Shown piece after piece: positions 1-8,616 of a stretch of DNA of 64,000 nt. The notes beneath the pieces were generated by a model that was not told the origin of the DNA, did no database searches, and saw nothing but the letters and a program-made list of their open reading frames with translations. The number at the start of each line of letters is the position of its first letter. Position 1 is the first letter of the stretch. The DNA comes from Chitinophaga filiformis (GTDB taxonomy: Bacteria; Bacteroidota; Bacteroidia; Chitinophagales; Chitinophagaceae). The DNA lies in the NCBI RefSeq assembly GCF_023100805.1, contig NZ_CP095855.1:2397001-2461000 (forward strand). Reading direction: 5' to 3'. The position numbers and the translations under genes are program-made.

Positions 1-1801
1 TATCTACATCAAATCCTTTCAGTACGCCAATATGGTAAGCGAGCAGTTGCAGCGGAATAACCGAGATGATAGGCGCCACCAGTTCGTCTGCCGCCGGTAC
101 TTCAATGACATCATCTGCCATACCGGGAATGGTCTGGTCGCCTTCTGTGACTACTGCGATCACTTTACCTTTACGGGCTTTTATTTCCTGGATATTCGAT
201 ACTACTTTCTCGTAATAGCTGTCACGGGTAGCTACAAAAACAACCGGCAGGTTTTCATCCACCAGCGCAATAGGACCATGCTTCATTTCTGCTGCCGGAT
301 AACCTTCTGCATGTATGTAGGAGATCTCTTTCAGTTTCAGCGCCCCTTCCAGTGCCACAGGGAAGTTGTAACCACGGCCCAGGTAAAGGAAGTCGCGGGC
401 GTCTTTATATTTCTCAGCTATCTGCCTGATCTGGTCGTTCAGTTTCAGGGTGGTTGCTACTTTCTCCGAAATAGTATCCAGTTCATCCAGCAAGTGCTGG
501 AAGCGTTGCTCTGTAATGGTGCCTTTTTCCTGTGCTACTCTCAGGCCTATCATACAAAGTACCGCCAATTGAGCGGTGAATGCTTTGGTACTGGCTACAC
601 CGATCTCCGGACCGGCATGCGTGTAAGCACCGGCATGGGAGAGACGTGCGATAGAAGATCCTACCACGTTACACACGCCGAGTATGATGGCGCCTTTTTG
701 TTTGGCGCTTTCAATAGCCACCAGCGTATCTGCTGTCTCGCCCGACTGGGATACTGCTATGATCACATCGCCTTCGCCTACTACGGGGTTGCGATACCTG
801 AATTCGGAAGCGTACTCGACCTCTACAGGAATGCGGCATAATTCTTCAATCATGTATTCGGCTACCAGCCCCGCGTGCCAGGAGGTACCGCAGGCTACTA
901 TAATAATACGCTTGGCTTTACTGAGCATCGCTGCATGCTCCCGGATGCCACCCAGGGTAAGCGTACCGTTCTTCGCATCCAAACGGCCACGCAAACTGTC
1001 AAAGATGGTCTGTGGCTGTTCGAAGATCTCTTTCAGCATGAAGTGATCATACCCACCTTTCTCAATAGCAGCCAGTTCTATATCCAGTTTTTGGATGTAA
1101 GGGGTCTGACGTTCATTGGAGATATTTTTCAGGATCAGTTCGTCTGCCTTTATAATAGCAATTTCATAATCGTTCACGAACACCACTTCCTTGGTGTATT
1201 CCACGATCGGAGAGGCGTCGGAGGCCAGGAAGTGTTCTCCCTTGCCTACACCGATCACCAGGGGACTGCCTTTACGGGCGGCGATAAGTGTATCGGGATT
1301 GTCTTCGTCTACCAGTACGATCACATAAGCGCCTACCACCCTTTTCAAAGCGATGCGCAGGGCCTCTTCCAGTCCGCACTGATTGCTTTTTTGTATTTCT
1401 TCTATGAAGTGGATAAGTACCTCTGTATCGGTGTCACTTTTAAAAACATGGCCTTTTTTCAGCAGCTCCTGTTTGAGCTGGGAATAATTCTCTATGATAC
1501 CATTGTGTATCATGGCCAGCCTGCCGCTGCCGGAGGTATGTGGATGTGAGTTCCGGTCGCTCGGCTCTCCATGGGTGGCCCATCTGGTATGGCCGATGGC
1601 TACATGGCTGCGCACGTCCTTGCCACTGAGGTGGTCTTCCAGTTCGGCTACTTTGCCCTTTTTCTTGTAGACCTTTAGTCCGCTGCCGTTGAGCAAGGCC
1701 ACGCCGGCACTGTCATAACCGCGGTATTCTAATCTTTTCAATCCTTTTAATACGATGGGGTAGGCTTCTCGCTGGCCTATGTAAGCAACTATTCCGCACA
1801 T
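1..1801 (-). CDS. glmS: Glutamine--fructose-6-phosphate aminotransferase (isomerizing), 3' end cut by window
   Basis: Makes glucosamine-6-phosphate from fructose-6-phosphate and glutamine, the first step of the UDP-GlcNAc pathway that feeds peptidoglycan and lipid A; cytoplasmic. The protein begins MCGIVAYIGQREAYPIVLKG, with the N-terminal nucleophile Cys2 of the class II glutamine amidotransferase domain, then EYRGYDSAG. Two SIS sugar-isomerase domains follow. About 600 codons are present. The last visible residues, LAYHIGVLKGFDVD, match the family's conserved C-terminus, so only about a dozen residues plus the stop lie outside the window. The start ATG is at 1799-1801. The family identification is secure; the gene is incomplete only because of the window edge. 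Confidence 0.97.
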   Translation of the reverse strand, partial: MCGIVAYIGQREAYPIVLKGLKRLEYRGYDSAGVALLNGSGLKVYKKKGKVAELEDHLSGKDVRSHVAIGHTRWATHGEPSDRNSHPHTSGSGRLAMIHNGIIENYSQLKQELLKKGHVFKSDTDTEVLIHFIEEIQKSNQCGLEEALRIALKRVVGAYVIVLVDEDNPDTLIAARKGSPLVIGVGKGEHFLASDASPIVEYTKEVVFVNDYEIAIIKADELILKNISNERQTPYIQKLDIELAAIEKGGYDHFMLKEIFEQPQTIFDSLRGRLDAKNGTLTLGGIREHAAMLSKAKRIIIVACGTSWHAGLVAEYMIEELCRIPVEVEYASEFRYRNPVVGEGDVIIAVSQSGETADTLVAIESAKQKGAIILGVCNVVGSSIARLSHAGAYTHAGPEIGVASTKAFTAQLAVLCMIGLRVAQEKGTITEQRFQHLLDELDTISEKVATTLKLNDQIRQIAEKYKDARDFLYLGRGYNFPVALEGALKLKEISYIHAEGYPAAEMKHGPIALVDENLPVVFVATRDSYYEKVVSNIQEIKARKGKVIAVVTEGDQTIPGMADDVIEVPAADELVAPIISVIPLQLLAYHIGVLKGFDVD

Positions 1802-2021
1802 AAAGTTTTTCAGTTTACATGGATAAGACGTGCAATATGGATAAAAAATGTGAAAAACGTACAAAAGATTGCGAAGAATGGCTCAGAATAACAGCGTGAG
1901 ACTCATTCTTTTAGCCGTATAAGTAACAATACTTATGTGTTTTAGGCCAATCACACTTATCAAATTGCATGCCTGCTGAGAAAATTCGTAATTTGTACCC
2001 CTTAATCGAACACGAGGTCCT

Positions 2022-2552
2022 ATGAGATACATTGTAATAATATTACTATGCTGCCTGGCATGTGATCCACCTCCACCTGAAAGGCAACCTATTCCGGTTG
2101 CTGAAGACAGTACCTTCCTTACCGGCACCTTCTACCTGGTGCGCCATGCTGAACAAGGCGCTGGTGAAGATTCCGCATTGACGGAGGCGGGGCATCGCAG
2201 GGCAGGAGCACTCTACAGGTTATTACAGGACTCAGGGATACAAAAAGTCTATTTTACACATTACCAGCGCAGCATTCAGACAGCAGATTCTATTTGCCAG
2301 TACCTGGCGATTGATACGGCGTCTTACCTGCCCGATTCCACAGGGGAAGATCTGTTGTACGAGATCACCCGTAACCACGACTGGGGAAAGAAGTTGCTTG
2401 TGATAGGGCATAGTAACACACTGCTGCCTATCATGCATTCGCTGAAAGCAAAACCGAAGGTCGATTCTATAGAAGGGACAGATTATAGTAGTTTGTTCGT
2501 TGTGAAGAAGTACAGGGATAGTGTGAGGTGCAGGAGAATGAGTTATGAGTAA
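2022..2552 (+). CDS. Histidine phosphatase (SixA/phosphoglycerate-mutase-like) lipoprotein
   Basis: 176 residues. A short hydrophobic N-terminus ends in a lipobox (LCCLAC, Cys about residue 13), so it is probably a periplasm-facing lipoprotein. The histidine phosphatase fold follows: the catalytic motif LVRHAE at about residues 40-45, TEAGHRRA, a YQRSIQTA arginine motif and a second catalytic histidine in VIGHSNT. The substrate cannot be told from sequence. SixA-like proteins remove phosphate from phosphohistidine, but a lipid-anchored form outside the cytoplasm more likely acts on a small phosphoester (inference). It stands alone, divergent from glmS, and runs into a long repeat island downstream. 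Confidence 0.85.
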   Translation: MRYIVIILLCCLACDPPPPERQPIPVAEDSTFLTGTFYLVRHAEQGAGEDSALTEAGHRRAGALYRLLQDSGIQKVYFTHYQRSIQTADSICQYLAIDTASYLPDSTGEDLLYEITRNHDWGKKLLVIGHSNTLLPIMHSLKAKPKVDSIEGTDYSSLFVVKKYRDSVRCRRMSYE

Positions 2553-2663
2553 TAAATCTATTGGGGGCCGTTGCCGGGGCATCCCGTTGTTTTCCTTGTT
2601 TGCTGCATTGTCCGGATCATTGTGATTGATGGTTGTTCGTGTTGTTGGTTGTTCCCCGGGGGC

Positions 2664-2860
2664 GCGTTCCGGCATCCCACGTTCCCACGTTCCCACGTTC
2701 CCACGTTCCCACGTTCCCACGTTCCCACGTCCCACGTTCCCGCATCCCACGTTCCGGCGTCCCACGTTCCGGCGTCCCACGTCCCGCGTCCCACGTCCCA
2801 CGTCCCGCGTCCCCACGTCCCCACGTTCCCACGTTCCCGCGTCCCGCGTCCCACGTCCCA
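2664..2860. repeat. Short tandem repeat array, 7-8 bp unit CCCACGTT and variants
   Basis: About 25 consecutive units of CCCACGTT, CCCACGT, CCCGCGT or CCGGCGT. The first half is the purest, with five or more perfect copies of the 8-mer around 2677-2727. The minus strand reads GGG-AACGT-GGG repeatedly, which fits the G3-loop5 pattern of intramolecular G-quadruplexes. All six frames stay open through it, giving spurious ORFs rich in Gly-Thr-Trp/Asn-Val or Pro-Arg-Ser-His-Val; these are not genes. It abuts the double-hairpin repeat that starts at 2859. Confidence 0.93.
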
Positions 2861-3590
2861 GGGGTTATCACCCCTGGCTACAAACACGCCGCTCCTAACG
2901 GAGCTATTGGTCCCTCATTGATCCATGAATCCCCGGGTTATCACCCTGGCTACAAACATGCCGCTCCTGGCGGAGGTATTGGTGTTTTGTATTATTGTTG
3001 ATTCGCGGGGTTATCATTCCGGTCCGCAACCACGTTCCCGCATCCCACGTCCCCGCGTCCCACGTCCCACATCCCACATTCCCGCGTCCCATTCCCGCAT
3101 CCCAGGGGTTATCACCCCTGGCTACAAACACGCCGCTCCTAACGGAGCTATTGGTCCCTCATTGATCCATGAATCCCCGGATTATCACCCCTGGCTACAA
3201 ACACGCCGCTCCTAACGGAGCTATTGGTCCCTCATTGATCCATGAATCCCCGGGTTATCACCCTGGCTACAAACACGCCGCTCCTGACGGAGCTATTGGT
3301 TCCTCATTGATCCATGAATCTCCGGGTTATCACCCCTGGCTACAAACACGCCGCTCCTGACGGAGCTATTGGTTCCTCATTGATCCATGAATCTCCGGGT
3401 TATCACCCCTGGCTACAAACACGCCGCTCCTGACGGAGCTATTGGTCCCTCATTGATCCATGAATCCTCGGGTTATCACCCCTGGCTACAAACATGCCGC
3501 TCCTGGCGGAGGTATTGGTGTTTCGTGTTATTGTTGATTCGCGGGCTTATCACTCGGGGCCGCAAATATCCCGCTCCGGAGCGTGATTGT
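2859..3590 (+). repeat. Tandem double-hairpin repeat, ~73 bp unit, about 8 copies (REP-like)
   Basis: Copies begin near 2859, 2936, 3103, 3180, 3253, 3325, 3398 and 3471, with a decayed one near 3544. Each has a hairpin GGGGTTATCACCCC, the linker GGCTACAAACACGC, a second hairpin GCTCCTGACGGAGC (or TAAC loop), and a tail ATTGGTCCCTCATTGATCC. Copies 2 and 8 share a different tail (GGTGTTTTGTATTATTGTTG-like). Read on the minus strand, the linker gives GTAG at the foot of the first hairpin, as in REP sequences recognised by RAYT transposases (inference). The island lies between two convergent genes, the phosphatase lipoprotein and mgtE. The same core recurs, inverted, at 57640-58480. Confidence 0.92.
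3030..3104. repeat. Second short CCCACGT/CCCGCAT array
   Basis: A 75-bp block of the same 7-8 bp units as the array at 2664-2860 (CACGTTCCCGCATCCCACGT and similar). It is embedded between copies 2 and 3 of the 73-bp double-hairpin repeat. In both places the C-tract array ends in CCCAGGGGTTATCACCCC, directly joining the first hairpin, so the two sequences appear to have been duplicated as one composite unit. Confidence 0.88.
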
Positions 3591-3603
3591 AATACAAAAT
3601 ATC

Positions 3604-4980
3604 TTACAACAGAATTCCCTTCATGAGCGCAAACGCGACTGAAAAGTAGATCAATAGTCCCGTTACGTCTACAAGTGTGGCCACAAAAGGAGCAGAAGAT
3701 GTGGCGGGATCTGCCCCGAGCCTTTTTAAGATCAATGGTAACATAGAGCCTGAGAGTGTTCCCCATAGCACAACGCCTATCAAAGACAGTCCTACCGTTA
3801 TACCAATGAGGATCGTATGGTCGCCATAGGTGTGGAAAAAGGAGTTCCACAGCAATATGCGGGTGAAACCAATGATACCCAGTACGCTGCCAAGCAATAA
3901 TCCTGAAATGATTTCCCTCCTCATTACATTCCACCAGTCGGCAATAGTGATCTCTCCAAGCGCCATTGCCTGTATAATAAGGGTTGATGCCTGTGAACCG
4001 CTGTTACCACCGCTGGAGATGATCAGGGGAACGAATAAGGCCAGTACAACGGCTTTGGCTATTTCATCCTCAAAGAACCCCATGGCAGTAGCCGTCAGCA
4101 TTTCTCCAATGAACAATATCACCAGCCATCCTATCCGCTTCTTCACCAGCTTCATTAAGGGAATATCGAGGTAAGGCTCATCCAGGGCCTCGGTACCACC
4201 AATACGCTGGATGTCTTCAGTATGTTCTTCATTGGCAATCCAGAGGATATCGTCAATCGTGATGATACCCAGCAGGATGCCGGCATCGTCGACTACCGGC
4301 AGCGCTACACGGTTCTCCATACGGAATACCTGTATCGCCTCTTCCTGGTCATCATTCACATGCAGGGCCACAAAACGGTCGTCCATCAGGGTATGCACTA
4401 CCGTATCGGGCGATACCAGCAGGAATTCCCTGATACGGAAGTCATCTATCAGCTTACCTTTTTCGTCTACTACATAGATCACGTCAATGGTCTCACTGTC
4501 TTTACCATATTCCCGGATGTAGCGCAATACCTGCTTCACTGTCCATTCTTCCCTTACGGCTATGTAATCGGGCGTCATGATACGTCCTACGCTCGTTTCA
4601 GGGTAACCCAGCAGGCTGAGGGTGATCTTACGCTCTTCGGGGTCCAGTAGTTTGATCAGCTCTTTCACTACATCACTATGCAGCTCACCGAGGAAGGCTG
4701 TACGGTCATCCGCCGGCAGTTCATTGAGCAGCTCCGCTACTTTGGTGGCCGGCAGTTCACGGATCACGTCTTCCTGTACATGGAACTCCAGGATCCTGAA
4801 GGCGGCCGCAGCACGGCCTATGGACAAGTGGTTTATTATCACGTCAGCATGGTCCGGCGCCTCGTGAATGAGCTCGGCTATGTCTGTGATGAGCTGGTCA
4901 TCCAGGTACACTTTCAGTTCCGGGTAGTTCTGCTCAGCGACCAGCGTCTCAAATTTTTCCTGTAAAGCTTCATTTTCCAT
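3604..4980 (-). CDS. mgtE: Magnesium transporter MgtE
   Basis: 458 residues, normal for MgtE. Order: N-terminal superhelical MgtE-N domain (about 1-130), a pair of CBS domains (about 135-255) that sense cytoplasmic Mg2+, then a five-helix membrane domain with the pore signature GGNSGSQASTLIIQAMALGE. It carries Mg2+ across the inner membrane, gated by Mg2+ binding to the N and CBS domains (known for the family). A TTG-initiated extension of 12 codons is open upstream, but ATG 4978-4980 (MENEALQEKF) is the better start. The bestrophin-like gene lies 51 bp upstream on the same strand, so the two may be cotranscribed. The 3' end faces the repeat island. Confidence 0.96.
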   Translation of the reverse strand: MENEALQEKFETLVAEQNYPELKVYLDDQLITDIAELIHEAPDHADVIINHLSIGRAAAAFRILEFHVQEDVIRELPATKVAELLNELPADDRTAFLGELHSDVVKELIKLLDPEERKITLSLLGYPETSVGRIMTPDYIAVREEWTVKQVLRYIREYGKDSETIDVIYVVDEKGKLIDDFRIREFLLVSPDTVVHTLMDDRFVALHVNDDQEEAIQVFRMENRVALPVVDDAGILLGIITIDDILWIANEEHTEDIQRIGGTEALDEPYLDIPLMKLVKKRIGWLVILFIGEMLTATAMGFFEDEIAKAVVLALFVPLIISSGGNSGSQASTLIIQAMALGEITIADWWNVMRREIISGLLLGSVLGIIGFTRILLWNSFFHTYGDHTILIGITVGLSLIGVVLWGTLSGSMLPLILKRLGADPATSSAPFVATLVDVTGLLIYFSVAFALMKGILL

Positions 4981-5031
4981 ATTCCAAAATGCTGTCAGTG
5001 AGGCGAAATTAAACAAAGTTGAGGTGCTACA

Positions 5032-5901
5032 TCACAATATCTCTGCCACATGTTTACGGATATTGGCAGAAATCGTGTCCGTGGGCAGGTCATTCGCGTC
5101 CAATCCGAAGGGGTCTTCTATTTCCTCAGCAATCAGCTCAAGGCTGGCCAGTACGTAAAAAATGAATACTACTACAGGTATGATAAGGTAATGAAGCGTA
5201 AAGACATAGCCCAGTGGCAGGGTCATTACAAAGAAGAAGATGAACTTCTTGATAAAGACACTGTAAGAGAAGGGGATAGGTGTATTCCTGATCCGCTCAC
5301 AGGCGCCGGAGATATCAGTAAAGGATTGCAGCTCCGCATTAATGGTGATCAGCTGTTCTCCGGAGAGCTGTCCCTGGCGGTATAGCTCATGAACATGCGC
5401 CATTATCAAACCGGCTACCTGGTTAGGTATATGCTTATCGGCCTGTAGCTGTATGCCCGCGGGCAGCTGTAGTTCTTCAACAACAAACTTGTTACGCAGG
5501 TGGTTCTTCAGGCTAAAGGCGAAATTGGGTATCATAAGCCGGAAGTACTCACGGGAAGCCGTATTGGAAGCCGGCAGCATTGCCGCTAGTTTGAGGGAAA
5601 GATTGCGGCTGTTATTCACAAGGCCACCCCATAACTTACGCCCTTCCCACCACCGGTCATAGGCCGTATTAGTACGGAATACCAGCAACAGCGATATCAC
5701 AAAGCCCAGTAATGAATGGATTAACGTGATCTGCTTGAGGTCACTATTGGGCGATATCCTCAGGAGCTCCAGCTCAAGGAAGGCGATCAATGCGGAATAG
5801 GCAGACAGGGCTATAAACATTGGGAACAGCTTCCTGACAGTGTCTGCTTTATGGAAGCGGAATATAAAGGTAAACCAGGCTTTCGGGTTGTAATCGATCA
5901 T
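5032..5901 (-). CDS. Bestrophin-family (RFP-TM/YneE-like) anion channel protein
   Basis: 289 residues from ATG 5899-5901 (MIDYNPKAWFTFIFRFHKAD). A TTG start eight codons upstream is possible but less likely. Four hydrophobic segments are visible: two near residues 25-75, with the family's FRTNTAYDRWWEGRKLWGG between, and two near 205-245. Bacterial bestrophins form pentameric ion channels in the inner membrane. Selectivity cannot be judged from sequence. It precedes mgtE on the same strand with a 51-bp gap. Confidence 0.88.
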   Translation of the reverse strand: MIDYNPKAWFTFIFRFHKADTVRKLFPMFIALSAYSALIAFLELELLRISPNSDLKQITLIHSLLGFVISLLLVFRTNTAYDRWWEGRKLWGGLVNNSRNLSLKLAAMLPASNTASREYFRLMIPNFAFSLKNHLRNKFVVEELQLPAGIQLQADKHIPNQVAGLIMAHVHELYRQGQLSGEQLITINAELQSFTDISGACERIRNTPIPFSYSVFIKKFIFFFVMTLPLGYVFTLHYLIIPVVVFIFYVLASLELIAEEIEDPFGLDANDLPTDTISANIRKHVAEIL

Positions 5902-5922
5902 ATTTTTCTTAAGAGATTTACG

Positions 5923-5930
5923 CAAACCTA
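5923..5930 (-). promoter_or_regulatory. Putative -7 element TAGGTTTG of the bestrophin gene
   Basis: On the minus strand TAGGTTTG matches the Bacteroidota -7 consensus TAnnTTTG, 21 bp before the ATG at 5901. No clear TTTG -33 partner is seen at the expected spacing. Confidence 0.45.
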
Positions 5931-5998
5931 AAAATTTTACACATGATTTTGATAACTTCCTGCTTTACCTTTATTTTACGCTTCGTTTACATTACATT

Positions 5999-6388
5999 AT
6001 GATCAAGCCATATTTATACGTCGACAAGACAAAAGGCAAGGGCCGCGGTGTGTTTACAAAAGATAGAATACCAGCCGGTACCCGCATAGAAACTTCCCCT
6101 GTACTTGTTCTGTCTTACGACGATACAGCGATTGTCGATAAAACTAAACTGCACAATTACATCTTCCTGTGGGGTGCACGCGAAACCAGATCCTGTATAG
6201 CGCTCGGTTTCTGTTCCATCTACAACCATTCCTACGAGCCTAACTGCGAATACGAAATGGACTTTGATGCTGAAACAATGAGCATTATCACCCGCCGGGA
6301 GATCAAGAAAGGAGAGGAGTTGTGCATCAACTACAATGGGGATGTGACTGATACATCGCCTGTATGGTTCGATGTAAAGAAGAAATAG
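5999..6388 (+). CDS. Small stand-alone SET-domain protein
   Basis: 129 residues, essentially only a SET domain: GRGVFT at 15-20, NHSYEPNC at 76-83 and GEELCINY at 105-112. These are the cofactor-binding and pseudoknot motifs of SET lysine methyltransferases (SAM-dependent). No pre-SET or post-SET zinc cysteines are present. The target in a bacterium is unknown. A histone H1-like lysine-rich protein is encoded at 58570-58992, but any link between them is speculation. ATG at 5999. It is monocistronic between the bestrophin gene (divergent) and the marR-hut operon. Confidence 0.88.
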   Translation: MIKPYLYVDKTKGKGRGVFTKDRIPAGTRIETSPVLVLSYDDTAIVDKTKLHNYIFLWGARETRSCIALGFCSIYNHSYEPNCEYEMDFDAETMSIITRREIKKGEELCINYNGDVTDTSPVWFDVKKK

Positions 6389-6474
6389 TATCGCAAAGGG
6401 CCATTTAGTACCGCTTCACAGGTCTCAGCCGGAAAAGCCTTCACCAGCCGGAAAGCAAACTCCCTGAAGAAATA

Positions 6475-6500
6475 AATAAGGAATTGAGAAATTCCTTATT
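6475..6500. promoter_or_regulatory. Perfect 11-bp inverted repeat upstream of marR
   Basis: AATAAGGAATT at 6475-6485 and AATTCCTTATT at 6490-6500 are exact reverse complements around a 4-base GAGA loop. The site lies 42 bp before the marR ATG. It could be a regulator-binding site or, given its position, the hairpin end of an upstream transcript. No T-run specific to the SET gene follows. Confidence 0.55.
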
Positions 6501-6512
6501 ATTGTACTAAAA

Positions 6513-6530
6513 TATATAAGCGCTTATATA
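6513..6530. promoter_or_regulatory. 18-bp perfect palindrome, candidate MarR operator
   Basis: TATATAAGCGCTTATATA is a perfect palindrome ending 11 bases before the marR ATG at 6542. MarR dimers typically bind AT-rich palindromes of 16-20 bp overlapping their own promoter. Autoregulation of marR-hutHUI through this site is the natural inference. Confidence 0.65.
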
Positions 6531-6541
6531 ATTTCTGCCTT

Positions 6542-7027
6542 ATGAGTTTTTATGCTTCTTTAGGATACCTGGTCTTTGGTAGCCGTTTAAGACGGCTGAG
6601 CGAATATTTCCTGATGGAGGTCAATAAGGTATATGAGCAGTCTGGTATTGCCTTTGACGCCAGCTGGTTTCCCGTTTTCTACATATTGTCCCGCCAGCAG
6701 AACATTCCCCTCATTGACATTGCTGAACAACTGGAGGTCTCTCATTCCGCCGTCAGTCAGCTGATCACCGGCCTGAAAAAGAAAGGCCTGGTGAAGACAG
6801 CACCCTGTCCGGATGATGGTCGCCGGCAACTGGTCATGCTCAGTAAGAAAGGGGAAGAGCTGCTGCAACAGGTACAACCTGTATGGGCCGCTATCACGGA
6901 AGCCATGAAAGAACTGACAGAAGAACATAAGCAAAGCAGGTTACTGCTCGAGGCGGTATCGCAGGTGGAAAGTGCTGTGCAGGAAACACCTTTATCCATA
7001 CGGATCCTGGCGTCAATGAAAAACTAA
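6542..7027 (+). CDS. MarR-family transcriptional regulator, probably of the hut operon
   Basis: 161 residues. A winged-helix MarR domain spans about 40-130: PLIDIAEQLEVSHSAVSQLI is the helix-turn-helix, followed by KKKGLVKTAPCPDDGRRQLV, the wing with the family's DxRxx motif. It is only 20 bp upstream of hutH on the same strand, so it is very likely the first gene of marR-hutH-hutU-hutI. The ligand is unknown; urocanate or histidine would be logical but there is no direct evidence. An AT-rich 18-bp palindrome just upstream of the ATG is the probable operator. Confidence 0.9.
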   Translation: MSFYASLGYLVFGSRLRRLSEYFLMEVNKVYEQSGIAFDASWFPVFYILSRQQNIPLIDIAEQLEVSHSAVSQLITGLKKKGLVKTAPCPDDGRRQLVMLSKKGEELLQQVQPVWAAITEAMKELTEEHKQSRLLLEAVSQVESAVQETPLSIRILASMKN

Positions 7028-7047
7028 TCCGATTCAATCAATCAACA

Positions 7048-8616
7048 ATGATACACCAATTCAAGTACGGAATTGATCAGCTTACCGTAGGTAAAGCGCT
7101 GGATGTGGCGGCTGGCCGCCTTCCCGGCGTACTGGTACCGGAGGTGACTGAACGCATAAAAACCAGTGCCGCGCATGTACAGGCCATTGTAGCGGCACAC
7201 AGTACCGTATATGGTATCAATACAGGTTTTGGGCCCCTCTGCGATACCAAGATATCCGAAGAAGATACCCGCGCCCTGCAATACAACATTCTTCAGAGCC
7301 ATAGCGTAGGCGTAGGTAATCCTATCCCGGAAATGGTGGCCCGCGTTATGCTGGTCACCAAAGTACATGCGCTGGCACAAGGCTATTCCGGTGTAGCGCT
7401 GGCTACGCTTGAACGCATCATCTGGCACATCGAACATCATGTTACTCCCGTAGTGCCTGAAAAAGGCTCTGTAGGCGCCTCCGGCGACCTGGCGCCCCTG
7501 TCTCATCTCTTCCTGCCATTGATAGGCCTGGGCGAAGTTTATTATAAAGGACAACGCCGGCCGGCAGCTGCGGTCTTACGGGCCGAAGGACTGGAGCCTG
7601 TGGTGCTGGGGCCCAAAGAGGGACTGGCGCTCATCAATGGTACACAGTTCATCCTGGCCTTTGCCGTGACTGCTTTACAGCGGATGCATAATGCCCTGGA
7701 AGCGGCAGACATTATCGGGGCTTTGTCGCTCGAAGGATTGATGGGCACCTCCCGCCCCTTTGATCCTCGTTTGCATGCTATCAGGCCCTACGCCGGCAAT
7801 CAGCTGGTAGCGCACCGGCTGAAGACCATGCTGGAAAACTCCGGTATTATGGCTGCGCATGTTGACTGTGGCCGTGTGCAGGACCCTTACTCCCTGCGTT
7901 GTATGCCGCAGGTGCATGGCGCCTCCCGCACGGCATGGCTGCACCTTTGCGACCTGACTACTATTGAGTTGAATGCTGTGACAGACAACCCTATCATCTT
8001 CAGTGCAGAAGATACCATCAGTGGCGGCAACTTTCATGGACAGCCACTTGCCTTACCGCTGGATTATGCTACCGTAGCTGCTGCAGAATTAGGCAATATC
8101 TCCGATCGCCGTTGCTATATGATGATTGAAGGTCGTTACGGACTGCCCAAATTGCTGATAGAAGACGCCGGCCTGAACTCCGGTTTTATGATACCACAGT
8201 ACACTACTGCTGCATTGGTGACGGAGAATAAAACCCTTTGTTTCCCTGCCAGCGCCGATAGCGTACCCACATCCCTTGGCCAGGAAGACCATGTTTCCAT
8301 GGGCTCTATCAGTGGCCGCAAACTCCACCAGGTAATCGACAATCTCGAATATATACTGGCAATAGAACTATTGTATGCTGCACAGGCGGTCGATTTCAGG
8401 CGTCCCCTGAAATCTGGTCCCATCCTCGAAGCTGTTCACGCCTTTGTACGTGAAACAGTTTCCTTCGCAGCAAAAGACAGGATCTTTGCGAATGATATAC
8501 GACAGCTGCACACGATTGTAGCTGATCAGTCTTTGGTAAAAGTGGCCAACGAAGCGGCCCTGGACAATCAATTATCACTAAACGGTATTTATCATGACCA
8601 GTTCGGAATTTATTAA
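7048..8616 (+). CDS. hutH: Histidine ammonia-lyase
   Basis: 522 residues. Converts L-histidine to trans-urocanate and ammonia; cytoplasmic homotetramer in known members. The self-forming MIO cofactor triad Ala-Ser-Gly is at 144-146 inside [14 protein letters not shown]. The catalytic tyrosine lies in [14 protein letters not shown] (about 51-64), and substrate-site motifs TDNPIIF and QEDHVSMG are present. The 3' end overlaps hutU by 23 bases, consistent with translational coupling. Confidence 0.97.
   Translation: MIHQFKYGIDQLTVGKALDVAAGRLPGVLVPEVTERIKTSAAHVQAIVAAHSTVYGINTGFGPLCDTKISEEDTRALQYNILQSHSVGVGNPIPEMVARVMLVTKVHALAQGYSGVALATLERIIWHIEHHVTPVVPEKGSVGASGDLAPLSHLFLPLIGLGEVYYKGQRRPAAAVLRAEGLEPVVLGPKEGLALINGTQFILAFAVTALQRMHNALEAADIIGALSLEGLMGTSRPFDPRLHAIRPYAGNQLVAHRLKTMLENSGIMAAHVDCGRVQDPYSLRCMPQVHGASRTAWLHLCDLTTIELNAVTDNPIIFSAEDTISGGNFHGQPLALPLDYATVAAAELGNISDRRCYMMIEGRYGLPKLLIEDAGLNSGFMIPQYTTAALVTENKTLCFPASADSVPTSLGQEDHVSMGSISGRKLHQVIDNLEYILAIELLYAAQAVDFRRPLKSGPILEAVHAFVRETVSFAAKDRIFANDIRQLHTIVADQSLVKVANEAALDNQLSLNGIYHDQFGIY

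Noticed and set aside
32..1549. Plus-strand open frames at the left edge
   Set aside because: Shadows of glmS, which reads cleanly on the minus strand through the whole interval.
1802..2021. glmS ribozyme upstream of glmS
   Set aside because: The leader is short and AT-rich with no sign of the conserved ribozyme core; such ribozymes are not expected in this phylum.
2558..3215. Several overlapping open frames on both strands (Gly-Thr-Trp-Asp or Pro-Arg-Ser-His-Val repeats, and PGYKHAAPNGAIGPS-type repeats)
   Set aside because: They are translations of the short tandem array and of the double-hairpin repeat; all frames are open because the unit lacks stop codons. No start signals or domains.
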